The notes beneath the pieces are model-generated. The model ran no database searches. It was not told where the DNA came from and was given only the letters and a program-made list of their open reading frames with translations. Positions 56,147 to 64,000 of a stretch of 64,000 bases of DNA are shown in pieces (the stretch's first letter is position 1; every line of letters starts with the position of its first letter). Source of the stretch: Granulicella mallensis (GTDB lineage Bacteria > Acidobacteriota > Terriglobia > Terriglobales > Acidobacteriaceae); contig NZ_JACHIO010000006.1 of assembly GCF_014203225.1 (NCBI RefSeq), positions 124,001 through 188,000 on the forward strand. Reading direction: 5' to 3'. The translations under genes were made by a program, and so were the position numbers.

Positions 56147-56166
56147 TGCGCTCCTCACGTTGTGAA

Positions 56167-56934
56167 TCAAAGTTTCGAACCACCATCGACAGGAATGCTG
56201 GCACCTGTAATCCAGCGCGCAGCATCGGACGCCAGAAAAGCGACAACGTCGGCAATATCCTCGGGTTTGCCGATTCGCTTCAGCGCCTGCATTCCCAGAG
56301 CGACCTCGCGGCCTGCTTCTGTCTTCGTAAAGTTCGACATGTCCGTGTCGATGACTCCAGGAGCAACAGCATTTACGCGAATGCCACCTGGCCCGAGAAT
56401 GGCGGCCCAGTTCCTGACCAGAGTTTCAAGTGCCCCCTTGGTAGAGGCGTAGGCAAGCACGGAAGGGTTTTCCAAACCGGGCTTGCCTACCACCGTACGG
56501 GCTACAGCAGAGGAGATAGCAACAATGCTTGAACCTTCACCGAGAACGGGCAGGAGCTGCTGCACGAGGAAGAACGGGCCTCGAACGTTTGTCGCAAAGA
56601 GATTGTCAAAGTCCTCTACCGTGTAATCCGCGATGCGAGCCAACTTGCTGATCCCGGCATTGAGTACCAGCACGTCCAGCCGATCGCCAACAAGAGCACG
56701 CACCTGTTTGGCGAGCAGCGCAGCGCCCTCCGCAGTTGCCAGGTCCGCTGAAATCGCATCTGCGCGCCCGCCCTTCCTCTGGATCTCAGCTACAACAGAC
56801 TCGGCTTCCTGTTTTGAGCGGCCATAGTGAACCAGAACGTGCGCCCCGGCCGCAGCAAGCGCTATTGCCGTCGCGCGGCCAATACCTCTCGATGCGCCCG
56901 TCACGAGCGCCGTTTTATTTTCAAGTGTGATCAT
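56167..56934 (-). CDS. Short-chain dehydrogenase/reductase
   Basis: The 255-residue SDR has the classical motifs: nucleotide loop TGASRGIG at about 13-20, NAGI, catalytic Ser-Tyr-Lys in ISSAVA ... YASTKGALE, and the C-terminal PGVIDTDMSNF and GASIPVDGG. The basic residues after the loop (HYGRSKQEAE) suggest NADP(H). The substrate is unknown. It is divergent from a TetR gene whose promoter carries two repeat boxes, with a remnant of another SDR gene between them, so TetR control of this cluster is likely. Confidence 0.9.
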   Translation of the reverse strand: MITLENKTALVTGASRGIGRATAIALAAAGAHVLVHYGRSKQEAESVVAEIQRKGGRADAISADLATAEGAALLAKQVRALVGDRLDVLVLNAGISKLARIADYTVEDFDNLFATNVRGPFFLVQQLLPVLGEGSSIVAISSAVARTVVGKPGLENPSVLAYASTKGALETLVRNWAAILGPGGIRVNAVAPGVIDTDMSNFTKTEAGREVALGMQALKRIGKPEDIADVVAFLASDAARWITGASIPVDGGSKL

Positions 56935-57005
56935 TGTTCTCTCTCTTGCCCTTTCACCTAACGGATAGGTCGTTCCTTAGACCCATGAGTGGGCCGGTAC
57001 GGTTT

Positions 57006-57103
57006 TCAGGCCTTCATTCCGTCATCTACTGTCAGATTAGCCCCGTGATGTAAGAGGATTCCGGACCAACGACGAATGCCACCTTGTTTACCAGCTTAGA
57101 CAT
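57006..57103 (-). pseudogene. Remnant of a second SDR gene (internal deletion)
   Basis: An intact ribosome binding site (AAGGAG) and ATG at 57103 open a frame reading MSKLVNKVAFVVGPESSYITG, which then stops. After a one-base slip in a run of four G, the frame reads ANLTVDDGMKA and ends TGA at 57008-57006. The first part is the start of an SDR (KVAFVTG-type strand). The second is the typical SDR C-terminal end (ESSYITG-x-NLTVDGG). About 200 middle codons are gone. Confidence 0.75.
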
Positions 57104-57187
57104 AAATCTCCTTTGCTTTCCGATGACGATCCACCACTCCACTGCTTCAACTGACTGCAACCTGATTCCGGCCTGCCAGACGGTTTT

Positions 57188-57201
57188 GAACCGTTTAGTT
57201 C
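57188..57201. promoter_or_regulatory. TetR box 1 at the divergent promoter
   Basis: GAACCGTTTAGTTC, an imperfect palindrome with GAAC/GTTC ends, matches box 2 at 12 of 14 positions and lies exactly 50 bases upstream of it. Confidence 0.6.
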
Positions 57202-57237
57202 TATACGATGGCGGAGGCGTGGCAAGGATGCAATATT

Positions 57238-57251
57238 GAACTATTTAGTTC
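57238..57251. promoter_or_regulatory. TetR box 2 at the divergent promoter
   Basis: GAACTATTTAGTTC, a near-perfect palindrome (GAACTA/TAGTTC), lies 20 bases before the regulator start. The 50-base distance to box 1 is about five helical turns, so both would face the same side of the DNA. Confidence 0.68.
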
Positions 57252-57270
57252 TTTATCGGAGAATAGATGC

Positions 57271-57825
57271 ATGGGGCGTCCGAAGAACTTTAGCCGGGAA
57301 GAAGTGCTGGAGAAGGCAATGCCTGTCTTCTGGAAGCATGGGTTCGCGGACACGAGCCTCCAGGACCTGGAACGGGCCACAGGTGTGAACAAATCAGGTC
57401 TTTATACCGAGTTCCGAGACAAAGAAGATCTCTTTTTAGCTTGCCTTCGGCACTATCTTGAGAGCCAGGACAAAAGAGGACTTCTCACGAAGGAGCCTCT
57501 TGGCTGGAAGAACATCGAAACGTTTCTCAAGAATGGTCCCCTTAACAAGGGGGAACAGCAGGGATGTTTTGCCATTAACTCGATGCGGGAATTCGCCATC
57601 CTTCCGGATGAAGCGTATGGCGCCATTACCGGGAATCGAGCGTTGCTGCAGCATCTTCTCGCCCTGAATATCGAAGCCGAAAAGCCAAGGATGGCTCCTT
57701 CTGCCATTGCGGAGATGGTTCTGTCCTTCTTTTCTGGATTGTGCATCGAGCGCAACCTGAAATCCGGCAAGGCCTCGTCCGCCCGCAAGGTCGACAACTT
57801 CATGACCGCCCTTCGCAGTCTCTAA
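57271..57825 (+). CDS. TetR-family regulator of the SDR cluster
   Basis: ATG 57271 is chosen; the longer frame from 57208 would run over the operator box. The 184 residues begin MGRPKNFSREEVLEKAMPVFW, and the DNA-binding helices lie at about 28-48 (TSLQDLERATGVNKSGLYTEFRDKEDLF). The C-terminal region resembles the YxaF/LmrA-type TetR subgroup (GCFAINSMREFA). It likely represses itself and the divergent SDR/DUF427 genes. The SDR remnant between them suggests that its original target was damaged. Confidence 0.88.
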   Translation: MGRPKNFSREEVLEKAMPVFWKHGFADTSLQDLERATGVNKSGLYTEFRDKEDLFLACLRHYLESQDKRGLLTKEPLGWKNIETFLKNGPLNKGEQQGCFAINSMREFAILPDEAYGAITGNRALLQHLLALNIEAEKPRMAPSAIAEMVLSFFSGLCIERNLKSGKASSARKVDNFMTALRSL

Positions 57826-57923
57826 TGAATCTACTTACCCGCATAGCAACTCTTTCATCAGCAGATGAATGGGAGAGAGTCGGCGTTCACGCTATGGCAT
57901 CTCGATGGCGGTAAGCTAGGTTG

Positions 57924-58376
57924 ATGGATGGCATCACCATACGCGAAGCAACAGAGGACGATTTGTCCTCCATCCTCGGCCTATACGCTGCCGCCGGGAT
58001 CGGCGATAGCGGTAACTTCACTGCCGAAGAGGCCCGTGCGCATTTTGCCAGGCTCAAACAATACCCTTCCTTTCACGTCTTCGTGGCGTTTCTCCATGAG
58101 GTTCCTGTCGGCACCTACGAATTGCTCATCATGGATAATCTCGCCAAGCGTGGGAGAAAGTCTGCCGTCGTAGAAGATGTGGCTGTCGACCCGCAGCATC
58201 AGGGCCAGGGTATAGGGCGCGCCATGATGGAGCATGCCCGCAAGCGGTGCCAGGAGGCCAACTGCTACAAGTTGACCCTCTCCAGCAATCTGAAGCGCGA
58301 AGAGGCGCACCGCTTCTACGAAGCACTCGGCTTCGAGAAACACGGCTATAGCTTCCAGATCCGGCTCCACGATTAA
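57924..58376 (+). CDS. GNAT-family N-acetyltransferase
   Basis: ATG 57924 is preceded by GCGGTAAG, with a TTG three bases earlier. There are 150 residues with the acetyl-CoA loop QHQGQGIGRAMMEHA (Q-x-x-G-x-G) at about 95-110, plus SAVVEDVAVDP and HRFYEALGFEKHGYSFQIRL. It matches the common single-domain amine acetyltransferases. The acceptor is unknown. It stands alone, with the next 180 bases showing no gene. Confidence 0.9.
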   Translation: MDGITIREATEDDLSSILGLYAAAGIGDSGNFTAEEARAHFARLKQYPSFHVFVAFLHEVPVGTYELLIMDNLAKRGRKSAVVEDVAVDPQHQGQGIGRAMMEHARKRCQEANCYKLTLSSNLKREEAHRFYEALGFEKHGYSFQIRLHD

Positions 58377-58557
58377 ACCTTGCAGCTTCGACGTATGGTG
58401 GACGGCGAGAGAGCACCTGATGTTCTCTTTATCCCGCAGGCTATCAAGTAGCGGAAGCCCTACAGGGATCATTCGATTGCCCCGCTGAATCCAGTTGAAA
58501 AAGATTCGAGCGGATAGATCGATCGCCCGTCTGTCCTTGTAGATGCCGCACAGGGTC

Positions 58558-59838
58558 ATGGACAGCCACGAAGTAATGACTAATCCGAATACTGCAATGG
58601 CCCCGCCAACTTATGCTGCCGCGTTTCACTGTATCGGAACAGATTGCGAGGATACCTGTTGCGGTGACTGGGATATTCCGATCGATAAAAGCATCTATGA
58701 AAAGTACCAACTACTTCCACGGGAAAAGTTTGGTTCCCTCGTATCGCAGTTCGTACTTGTTAGCGCTCCCGATCAACCCGATCCCCTTCACGCGCGAATC
58801 TATCGTGGGCCATCAGGTTTTTGCCCCTTCTTTGGAGCAGATTCCCTCTGCAATATTCACAAGGAGTACGGGCCTCAACTTCTATCTGCGACTTGTTCGA
58901 TCTACCCTCGTTCTTTCAGCTACGTTGCAGGGACGCTTGAAGGCTCGTTGAGCCTGTCCTGCCCTGAGGCGGCAAGGAACATATTGCTGGTTCCCCGCTT
59001 CATGCAAATAGAGGGAGACCTCTTCTCTGGTAACTTTCGAACCGACAACGTCTTCCATCTAGCCGGCAGTCGAAAGGATTCCTTCCACAAACCCCATAAC
59101 TTTTTTCTCACGATCAGGACCTTGCTGATCGATATGGTTCGGGATCGCTCGCGCCCCCTGTGGCACCGATTATTGTTGATAGGTTCCCTATGCGAGAGCC
59201 TGGATAACATCACGGCTGCGGAAGGCGGAGAAGCTTTCCCTGCGGTCCTCTACAAGTACCGCCAGATTGTTGAACATCGGATCTCTCAGCCCGAATTAGC
59301 GAACCTGCAGAGCCTGCCGCGACTGAAGTTAGAAGTAATCTTCAGACTGACTGATGCACTGGTGAGAGACAACTCCGGGAAGCGCTTTCGGGATATCTTT
59401 TGGGCATTCGTAGAAGGTATCGCTTCTCCCGACAGATCTGCCCCTCGGGACGACATGGGGCGATTTATACAAGCAGAGACAAAGTATCATCGCCCCTTCT
59501 TTGAGAAGTTTCCTTTTATTCTCGAGAACTACTTAGTGAACTACATGTTCCAGAACCTTTTCCCTTATGGCCGAGAGGGCAGTCCCCGTTTTATTCCTCG
59601 AAGTTTGTTCGGCGAATACATTCAGATGGCGACGCAGTTTGCATGGGTCAACACCCTGCTCATTGGCGTTGCAGGCCATTACAAAGAAGACTTTGTCGAG
59701 GAGCACGTCGTTCAAACAATCCAGTCGTTCACCCGAGCGGTAGAGCATTATCCGGACGTTCTTCAATCCATCGATGAATCTATGAGAAGCCTTGGACTGA
59801 ATAACCTGCGAGGCATGGCTATCATGCTAAAAATTTGA
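58558..59838 (+). CDS. fliB: FliB-like lysine-N-methylase
   Basis: FliB methylates lysines on flagellin in Salmonella and is thought to use a Cys-rich cluster. The 426 residues here keep the signature FHCIGTDCEDTCCGDWDIPID at the N terminus and CPFFGADSLCNIHKEYGPQLLSATCSIYPRSF after it. The rest is helical, with DNITAAEGGEAFPAVLYKY and ILENYLVNYMFQNLFPYG, as in FliB. ATG 58558 is a compromise: 58543 and 58576 are also possible and no strong ribosome binding site decides. No flagellin gene is in view, so the substrate may be another protein. Confidence 0.85.
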   Translation: MDSHEVMTNPNTAMAPPTYAAAFHCIGTDCEDTCCGDWDIPIDKSIYEKYQLLPREKFGSLVSQFVLVSAPDQPDPLHARIYRGPSGFCPFFGADSLCNIHKEYGPQLLSATCSIYPRSFSYVAGTLEGSLSLSCPEAARNILLVPRFMQIEGDLFSGNFRTDNVFHLAGSRKDSFHKPHNFFLTIRTLLIDMVRDRSRPLWHRLLLIGSLCESLDNITAAEGGEAFPAVLYKYRQIVEHRISQPELANLQSLPRLKLEVIFRLTDALVRDNSGKRFRDIFWAFVEGIASPDRSAPRDDMGRFIQAETKYHRPFFEKFPFILENYLVNYMFQNLFPYGREGSPRFIPRSLFGEYIQMATQFAWVNTLLIGVAGHYKEDFVEEHVVQTIQSFTRAVEHYPDVLQSIDESMRSLGLNNLRGMAIMLKI

Positions 59839-59864
59839 AGTTCAGCCAATCTTTCGATCACCCC

Positions 59865-60446
59865 ATGACCTATAAAAAGAACCCTCTTTGTCCGTACGAA
59901 AGCGGCAGGCATAGGAAGACCTGTTGCCAGAAGATTCCTCGCAGCGCCAGGCTGGCAATGAGGGAGAGCGTTGAGGCTTTGTCCAAAGCGGGAAAGCACC
60001 TGGAAGCTTGTGAGCTTCTCGAAAAGCTTGTGACTCTAAGCCCGCATAATCCCCTGATCTGGAATGACCTGGGAATACAGTATGAGGCGGCGGGCCAGAT
60101 GGATAAAGCACTTGACGCGTTAAGGCGTAGTCATCAGGCTGACTCGACCTACCCACCGGCGCTCTACAATCTCGGCAAGTTTACGCTTGATCGCTTTATA
60201 GGCTTCCATAAGGCCGGGCTGGCTACGAAGGCGGAGGTTCAGGAGATGCTAATAGAAGCCATTAATCTTTTGAACGCCAATCTCGACAGAGATCCCGATA
60301 ATGCCGACGGACATTACTATCTTGCTCTTGCCTATGGCATGAAGGAAGACGAACGTATGGCTCTGGCCCATATGACAGTAGCCCTCAGGCTTCGGCAAGC
60401 ATCGGATACCCCATTAGAGGCGGTCGTACGGAGTGTCGTACGATGA
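59865..60446 (+). CDS. TPR protein with N-terminal SEC-C-like motif
   Basis: ATG 59865 gives a product starting MTYKKNPLCPYESGRHRKTCCQK, which follows the SEC-C zinc-motif pattern (C-x-x-x-SG-x-x-x-K-x-CC) near the N terminus; a TTG at 59835 overlapping the fliB stop is another start. Residues of roughly 30-190 are TPR-like pairs (HLEACELLEKLVTLSPHNPLIWNDLGIQYEAAGQMDKALDALRRSHQADSTYPPALYNLGKF). It is close behind the fliB-like gene and overlaps the SGNH gene by four bases. It may be an adaptor for one of them. Confidence 0.7.
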   Translation: MTYKKNPLCPYESGRHRKTCCQKIPRSARLAMRESVEALSKAGKHLEACELLEKLVTLSPHNPLIWNDLGIQYEAAGQMDKALDALRRSHQADSTYPPALYNLGKFTLDRFIGFHKAGLATKAEVQEMLIEAINLLNANLDRDPDNADGHYYLALAYGMKEDERMALAHMTVALRLRQASDTPLEAVVRSVVR

Positions 60447-61273
60447 AAAGCATGCGAGCCAGTGTTCTCTCCGCCCTGGGATTATTTCTGTTCTGCCACG
60501 TTGCCTTTGCCGCGAAGCCCCCGAAACGTCTGTATGTCTTCGGAGATAGTTATTCCGACATCGGGCGCGGTTGGGTAGATAGCGATGGTCCCACGGCGGT
60601 GGCCTATCTCGCGAAACGGCTCGGGCTGACGATGGTGGCTTCAAACGCGCCGAACTCCGCGGGCAAAAGCCTCAACTTCGCAGTGAGCGGCGCCCCTTCA
60701 GGAGAGAACCCCGGCCAGGCAGTGCCGCATGGATGGCTTGGCCTCGGGATGAAGAACCAGGTATCCGAGTTCGTCGCGATGGTGCACTCAGGCGCCGTTT
60801 CTTTCGATCCTGAAACGACACTTTTTTTCCTCGCCGGCGGGCTGAACGACCACAGCCTTTCAACAGAACAGACGGTCGCCAATCTTGAGGGAGAGATCGA
60901 TTCGCTATACGCGGTCGGGGCGCGCCGCTTTTCCGTGGCAATCCTTCCGGAGAAGATCCCTGCATTCAGGCCAGTGGCAGTTCGACTGAACCCAGCCCTG
61001 AGGAAGATTCCCACGGAGATAGGTCCAAAGCTGAAGGGGGCTGAGGTGAGGACCAGTCAATGGGGTGCTTTCTTTGATGTGATCCTGGAGAACCCCTCGA
61101 AGTATGGGTTCACCGATGTAACAAACCAGTGCGCAGGCCGATCGATCTTCAACGAAGACACAACACCATGCGCTACTCCGGCGACGCACTTCTACTATCA
61201 CGAGGCACATCCCTCGACGGCAGCGAGCAAGGTTGTCGGAGATATGCTGTACGACGAACTGATGTCTCGCTAA
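60443..61273 (+). CDS. Secreted SGNH/GDSL hydrolase
   Basis: ATG 60443 overlaps the previous stop (ATGA). There are 276 residues with a signal peptide of about 23 (FLFCHVAFA|AK). Block I is FGDSYSDIGRG with the catalytic Ser. The oxyanion Gly and Asn lie in SGAPSGENPG and AGGLNDHS. The C-terminal acid/His block is YYHEAHPSTAASKVVGD, where the usual DxxH reads HEAH, so the acid is probably Glu or is absent. This is the phospholipase/lecithinase type. Lipids or polysaccharide esters are possible substrates. Confidence 0.83.
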   Translation: MKSMRASVLSALGLFLFCHVAFAAKPPKRLYVFGDSYSDIGRGWVDSDGPTAVAYLAKRLGLTMVASNAPNSAGKSLNFAVSGAPSGENPGQAVPHGWLGLGMKNQVSEFVAMVHSGAVSFDPETTLFFLAGGLNDHSLSTEQTVANLEGEIDSLYAVGARRFSVAILPEKIPAFRPVAVRLNPALRKIPTEIGPKLKGAEVRTSQWGAFFDVILENPSKYGFTDVTNQCAGRSIFNEDTTPCATPATHFYYHEAHPSTAASKVVGDMLYDELMSR

Positions 61274-61513
61274 TGAAGCAGGAGCGCCACCCGCTCGGCC
61301 TCTGTGGCTTTCCTCTGCTTTGCGTCGAGTTGCGAGAGATGAGCTACGAGAGGCGAGTGATTCACTCGTATCTCGACTCTCGGATCTCGCAGACTCGAAG
61401 CATCTCTTCGTTACTCCCCTGGCCTCTGTGTCCACACCCAGCATCGTAGCTCGGGAGGTGGCTTCCGCGAAATCCATTGTGCTGTAAGCCCTCCGTTCAC
61501 GTATCTTGAGGGC

Positions 61514-62479
61514 GTGGACTCTGCTTCAGCCCAACCCGTCGAATTGGGACCGCCAGCCACTGCAGAAGGTGCTGCGGAGCCGCAGATTTCCGCGACACTG
61601 CTCGACGCTCTCTGGCGCGAAGCGGAAGCCGACAGTCTCGAACTTAACCGAACAGAGTTGGCGCAGAAGTTACTTGCTGTCGGCGCGAAGTACAACTACG
61701 GCCTTCCTCCGGGCGCAAGCGCCACTCCAGCGCAGATCGAGGCCTTCTATCGCTCGTTGCAACTTCGAGAGCTGGCCCTCGCGCATGCCTGCACTGTGGG
61801 ACACGATGCGGCGTGGCAGCAGTTTCTCCAGCGCTTTCGAGCTCCGCTCACACAGGCCGCTGTTGCAATGACCGGGTCGTCCTCTCTTGGACAAGACCTC
61901 GCGGATTCGCTCTACTCCGAACTCTTTGGGCTCAGCGAGCGCGACGGGCAGCGGCGTTCTCCCTTAGCCTCATACTCCGGACGAGGGTCGCTGATGGGCT
62001 GGTTGCGTACGACGCTTGCCCAGCGGCATGTAGACCACCATCGCCGCACCCGGCGTGAGGCTCCGCTTGAAGACACGGACCTCGCCGCCGTTCCGACGGC
62101 TCCAACGCCCACCCCTGAAGTGCTTGCCCGGCTCGGCAACTCGCTGGCGGAGGCCCTGCGCGCTCTTGCGCCCGAGGACCGCTTCCTGCTGTCGGCGTAC
62201 TTTCTCGACCAGCGAACGCTGCTGCAGATCGCGCAACTCCTGCGGGTTCATGAGGCTACCGTCAGCCGCAAGCTGAAACGGCTGACCTCGGGATTGCATC
62301 AACAACTGTTGAAACGCCTGCAGGCCTCGGGCATGAACAGGCGAGCCGCGGAAGAGGCACTAGGAACCGATCCGCGCGATCTCACGATCAATTTGCGGAA
62401 TCTGCTGCAAACTTCGGCAACTCCAACGTTCTCCAATCAGACAGAAGGCGATAAGACAAAGCCCTCGGTCAAGAAGTAG
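61514..62479 (+). CDS. Sigma-70-family RNA polymerase sigma factor (long N-terminal extension)
   Basis: The 321 residues include about 90 residues of Ala/Glu-rich extension. Region 2 is visible as AWQQFLQRFRAPLTQAAVAMTGSSSLGQDLADSLYSELFGL and then GWLRTTLAQRHVDHHRR. Region 4 is visible as LAPEDRFLLSAYFLDQRTLLQIAQLLRVHEATVSRKLKRLTSGLHQQLL. The extension and a C-terminal tail (EEALGTDPRDLTINLRNLLQ) are unusual for ECF sigma factors. It ends three bases before a zinc-finger anti-sigma gene, its probable partner. Confidence 0.85.
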   Translation: MDSASAQPVELGPPATAEGAAEPQISATLLDALWREAEADSLELNRTELAQKLLAVGAKYNYGLPPGASATPAQIEAFYRSLQLRELALAHACTVGHDAAWQQFLQRFRAPLTQAAVAMTGSSSLGQDLADSLYSELFGLSERDGQRRSPLASYSGRGSLMGWLRTTLAQRHVDHHRRTRREAPLEDTDLAAVPTAPTPTPEVLARLGNSLAEALRALAPEDRFLLSAYFLDQRTLLQIAQLLRVHEATVSRKLKRLTSGLHQQLLKRLQASGMNRRAAEEALGTDPRDLTINLRNLLQTSATPTFSNQTEGDKTKPSVKK

Positions 62480-62481
62480 AC

Positions 62482-63645
62482 ATGAGCGATCTTCTCCAAC
62501 CCGGCCAACACCTCGAAGCGGACCAGCTCAACGCCTTCCTCGAAGGCGTGCTGCCCGAACACGAGCGCCTGGAGAGCCTTGCGCATCTGTCCGAGTGTTC
62601 GCACTGCCGGCAGATCGTCTTTCTTGCCCGGCAGGCCCAGCAAGCGGAAGAGCCTGCACCAGCGAAGGCCGTTCCAACATGGCGCGAGTGGTTCCGGTTC
62701 AGCCCGATGTCGATGCTCAGTGCAGCAACGATAGCTGTGGCGTGTGCTCTGATCGTTACCGTATCGCTTCACCTGTACCGCACTGCACAAACGCCCACGA
62801 CGATGGAGAACGCGAAGGTCGAACTCGCTCCAAACCTTCCGCCTATTGCGCCGCCAGCAGAAGCAGCGCCCCCTGCACCGCGAAGAGCCTCGCCCAAAGC
62901 GGCTCCAGTATCTCCGATCGCTGCCGCTCCTGAACCGGTGGCACCGGCTCCTTCCGGAAAAGCGGAAGATGCGATCTCCAGCTTCAGCAAACGCAGGAGT
63001 GCAACTACGGAACCCGCCATTTCGCCCCAGACTACGAAGCCGACAGCGATGAACGACTTTGTAGCTGCGTCGGCTGGCGCCGTTTCCAACCACGAAGCAC
63101 GCGGTACAGGGATGCTACTGCGCAACAGAACAGCGGCCCCGCTCCAGCCTGCGAAGGCAGCAGCACCTCTGGCTGCAAAATCGAACCCCATAGTAGTAGC
63201 CGCTGCGCCTGCCCTGCCCACGACGACGGAGACGCTGCCTATCGAAGCTCGCACTACGATTCAAGCCACGAACGAGACCGTTGAGGTCAGCGCGGCCCCC
63301 AATGGTGCCATCGACAAGCTGAACGAAGACAATGAGGCTCTGCGTAAGAGATCGAAGGTGCATGCGTTGCCTAGCAATCTACCTTCGGCTGCCTCGGCCT
63401 CCAACGGACGGAGGATGCTTGCCGCAGATACAGCGGGAGCACTCTTCCTCAGCAAAAACGGCGGCAAGCATTGGAAGTCCGTCAAGCCGCAGTGGCAGGG
63501 GAAGGTGATGCAGCTCGCGCTTTCGCCGCGGAGTCTTCAACAACCTGCACTACAAAAGCAAAAGGTAGAGGCGGGCTTTCAACTGACTACTGACTCTGGC
63601 GTGGTCTGGGTCAGCGGCGATGGAGTGCATTGGCAACAGAAGTAG
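62482..63645 (+). CDS. Anti-sigma factor with BNR/Ycf48-like C terminus
   Basis: The 387 residues begin with a zf-HC2-type zinc finger (H35-x3-C39-x2-C42, HLSECSHC). One membrane helix (about 79-98) is followed by a Pro/Ala-rich periplasmic linker of about 200 residues. The last 80 residues (AADTAGALFLSKNGGKHWKSVKPQWQGKVMQLALSP ... LTTDSGVVWVSGDGVHWQQK) show Asp-box-like turns (S-x-x-G-x-x-W), as in BNR or Ycf48-type propellers. Such an output end could bind a cell-wall or secreted ligand. It is coupled to the sigma gene upstream. Confidence 0.78.
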   Translation: MSDLLQPGQHLEADQLNAFLEGVLPEHERLESLAHLSECSHCRQIVFLARQAQQAEEPAPAKAVPTWREWFRFSPMSMLSAATIAVACALIVTVSLHLYRTAQTPTTMENAKVELAPNLPPIAPPAEAAPPAPRRASPKAAPVSPIAAAPEPVAPAPSGKAEDAISSFSKRRSATTEPAISPQTTKPTAMNDFVAASAGAVSNHEARGTGMLLRNRTAAPLQPAKAAAPLAAKSNPIVVAAAPALPTTTETLPIEARTTIQATNETVEVSAAPNGAIDKLNEDNEALRKRSKVHALPSNLPSAASASNGRRMLAADTAGALFLSKNGGKHWKSVKPQWQGKVMQLALSPRSLQQPALQKQKVEAGFQLTTDSGVVWVSGDGVHWQQK

Positions 63646-63700
63646 ATGGTGTTACCTGCGGCCTTGTATTGCCGTTGCTTCTCCGCATTGCACAAGCGAC

Positions 63701-64000
63701 CTAGCGAATAAACTCCGGTCTCACCGCCTGTTGCACGAGTTGCTCGAAGGCAGCGAGGCTGCACTGCCCCGTGGCATCCTTACAAAACATCTCAGGCAGC
63801 TCCGATGCGGGCTTGTTCGCCGCAGTAAGTGGCTGCGCCGCGCGCAACTGTGTCAGCGTCTGCAAGGAGTAACGAACGCGCACAGAGTACGTATCGCCAC
63901 GCTGCCAGAGCTCGAAGGCCATCTCCGCTCCCGGCGGAGTATCGTCGCGGCGTCCATCCAGGTTCCAGTGAATGCCGAGCAAGGAAGCCACCCCTGCAAG
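63701..64000 (-). CDS. Histidine acid phosphatase (AppA-type), C-terminal end, cut by window edge
   Basis: The frame is open to the last base of the window, so the gene continues beyond it. The visible 99 residues match the end of E. coli AppA (4-phytase/acid phosphatase) in order: LLGIHWNLDGRRDDTPPGAEMAFELW, then YSLQTLTQLRAAQP and CKDATGQCSLAAF with the conserved Cys pair. The catalytic RHGxRxP motif and the HD dyad lie outside the window. AppA-like enzymes hydrolyse phytate or phosphomonoesters in the periplasm. Confidence 0.85.
   Translation of the reverse strand, partial: LAGVASLLGIHWNLDGRRDDTPPGAEMAFELWQRGDTYSVRVRYSLQTLTQLRAAQPLTAANKPASELPEMFCKDATGQCSLAAFEQLVQQAVRPEFIR

Noticed and set aside
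61274-61513. Possible gene between the SGNH hydrolase and the second sigma factor (frames at 61129-61449 on the plus strand and 60905-61477 on the minus strand)
   Set aside because: Both frames run into neighbouring genes as shadows, and no start signal or domain supports them; I see nothing else in this 240-base gap.
1-64000. CRISPR array, prophage or insertion sequence
   Set aside because: No regularly spaced repeats, integrase, transposase or phage structural genes were seen. The only repeats are the palindromic family and the short tandem units listed.

Overview
This window looks like chromosomal DNA of a moderately GC-rich, diderm, heterotrophic bacterium. The gene styles point to the Acidobacteriota, close to Terriglobus, Granulicella or Edaphobacter: VIT/VWA and two-component-propeller proteins, an OmpL-like barrel beside kdp, TonB-C-like anti-sigma factors, and a dispersed palindromic repeat of the kind common in those genomes. 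The taxon is an inference from gene content; no rRNA or marker phylogeny is available here.

Layout. 1-3.9 kb: the end of an unknown gene, a BON-domain lipoprotein, a DlgD/YiaK-type reductase (minus strand) and a secreted calcineurin-like phosphodiesterase. 3.9-7.7 kb: the methylcitrate cycle genes prpB-prpC-prpD, with a long inverted repeat between prpC and prpD. 7.8-21.3 kb: a four-gene cluster joined by stop/start overlaps, encoding a membrane-anchored propeller, a VIT+VWA protein, a giant TPR protein of about 2,470 residues that starts at TTG, and an anchored exported protein. I cannot assign it to a described pathway, and it is the best candidate here for an undescribed system. 21.3-33.8 kb: on the minus strand two glycosyltransferases, an outer-membrane barrel, a 33-aa membrane peptide, kdpF, kdpA, kdpB and kdpC, followed by the two halves of KdpD as separate, divergently transcribed genes. 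34.0-37.9 kb: class Ia ribonucleotide reductase nrdA-nrdB behind a clear sigma70 promoter and a cobalamin riboswitch. 38.0-45.1 kb: a TetR regulator and a tripartite RND efflux operon, each preceded by the same 9-5-9 palindrome, then a terminator. 45.1-51.1 kb: a ParDE module, an AsmA-like protein, and three tandem signal peptidase I paralogues coupled to RNase III. 51.2-55.0 kb: a secreted poly-Ser/TPR protein, an ECF sigma/anti-sigma pair and tRNA-Ala(GGC). 55.1-61.3 kb: an accessory-looking stretch of small enzymes (SnoaL-like, DUF427, SDR), a self-regulated TetR gene, an SDR remnant, a GNAT enzyme, a FliB-like methylase, a TPR/SEC-C-like protein and an SGNH hydrolase. 61.5-64 kb: a second sigma/anti-sigma pair and the C-terminal end of a histidine acid phosphatase.

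How it fits together. prpBCD oxidises propionyl-CoA to pyruvate and succinate. The kdp genes supply high-affinity K+ uptake; the kinase input is present in two pieces, but no kdpE is seen. nrdAB makes deoxynucleotides and is probably shut off when B12 is available, which implies a B12-dependent class II reductase elsewhere in the genome. The two TetR systems have visible operators. Four copies or relics of one palindromic repeat lie in intergenic spaces and mark genome-wide dispersal.
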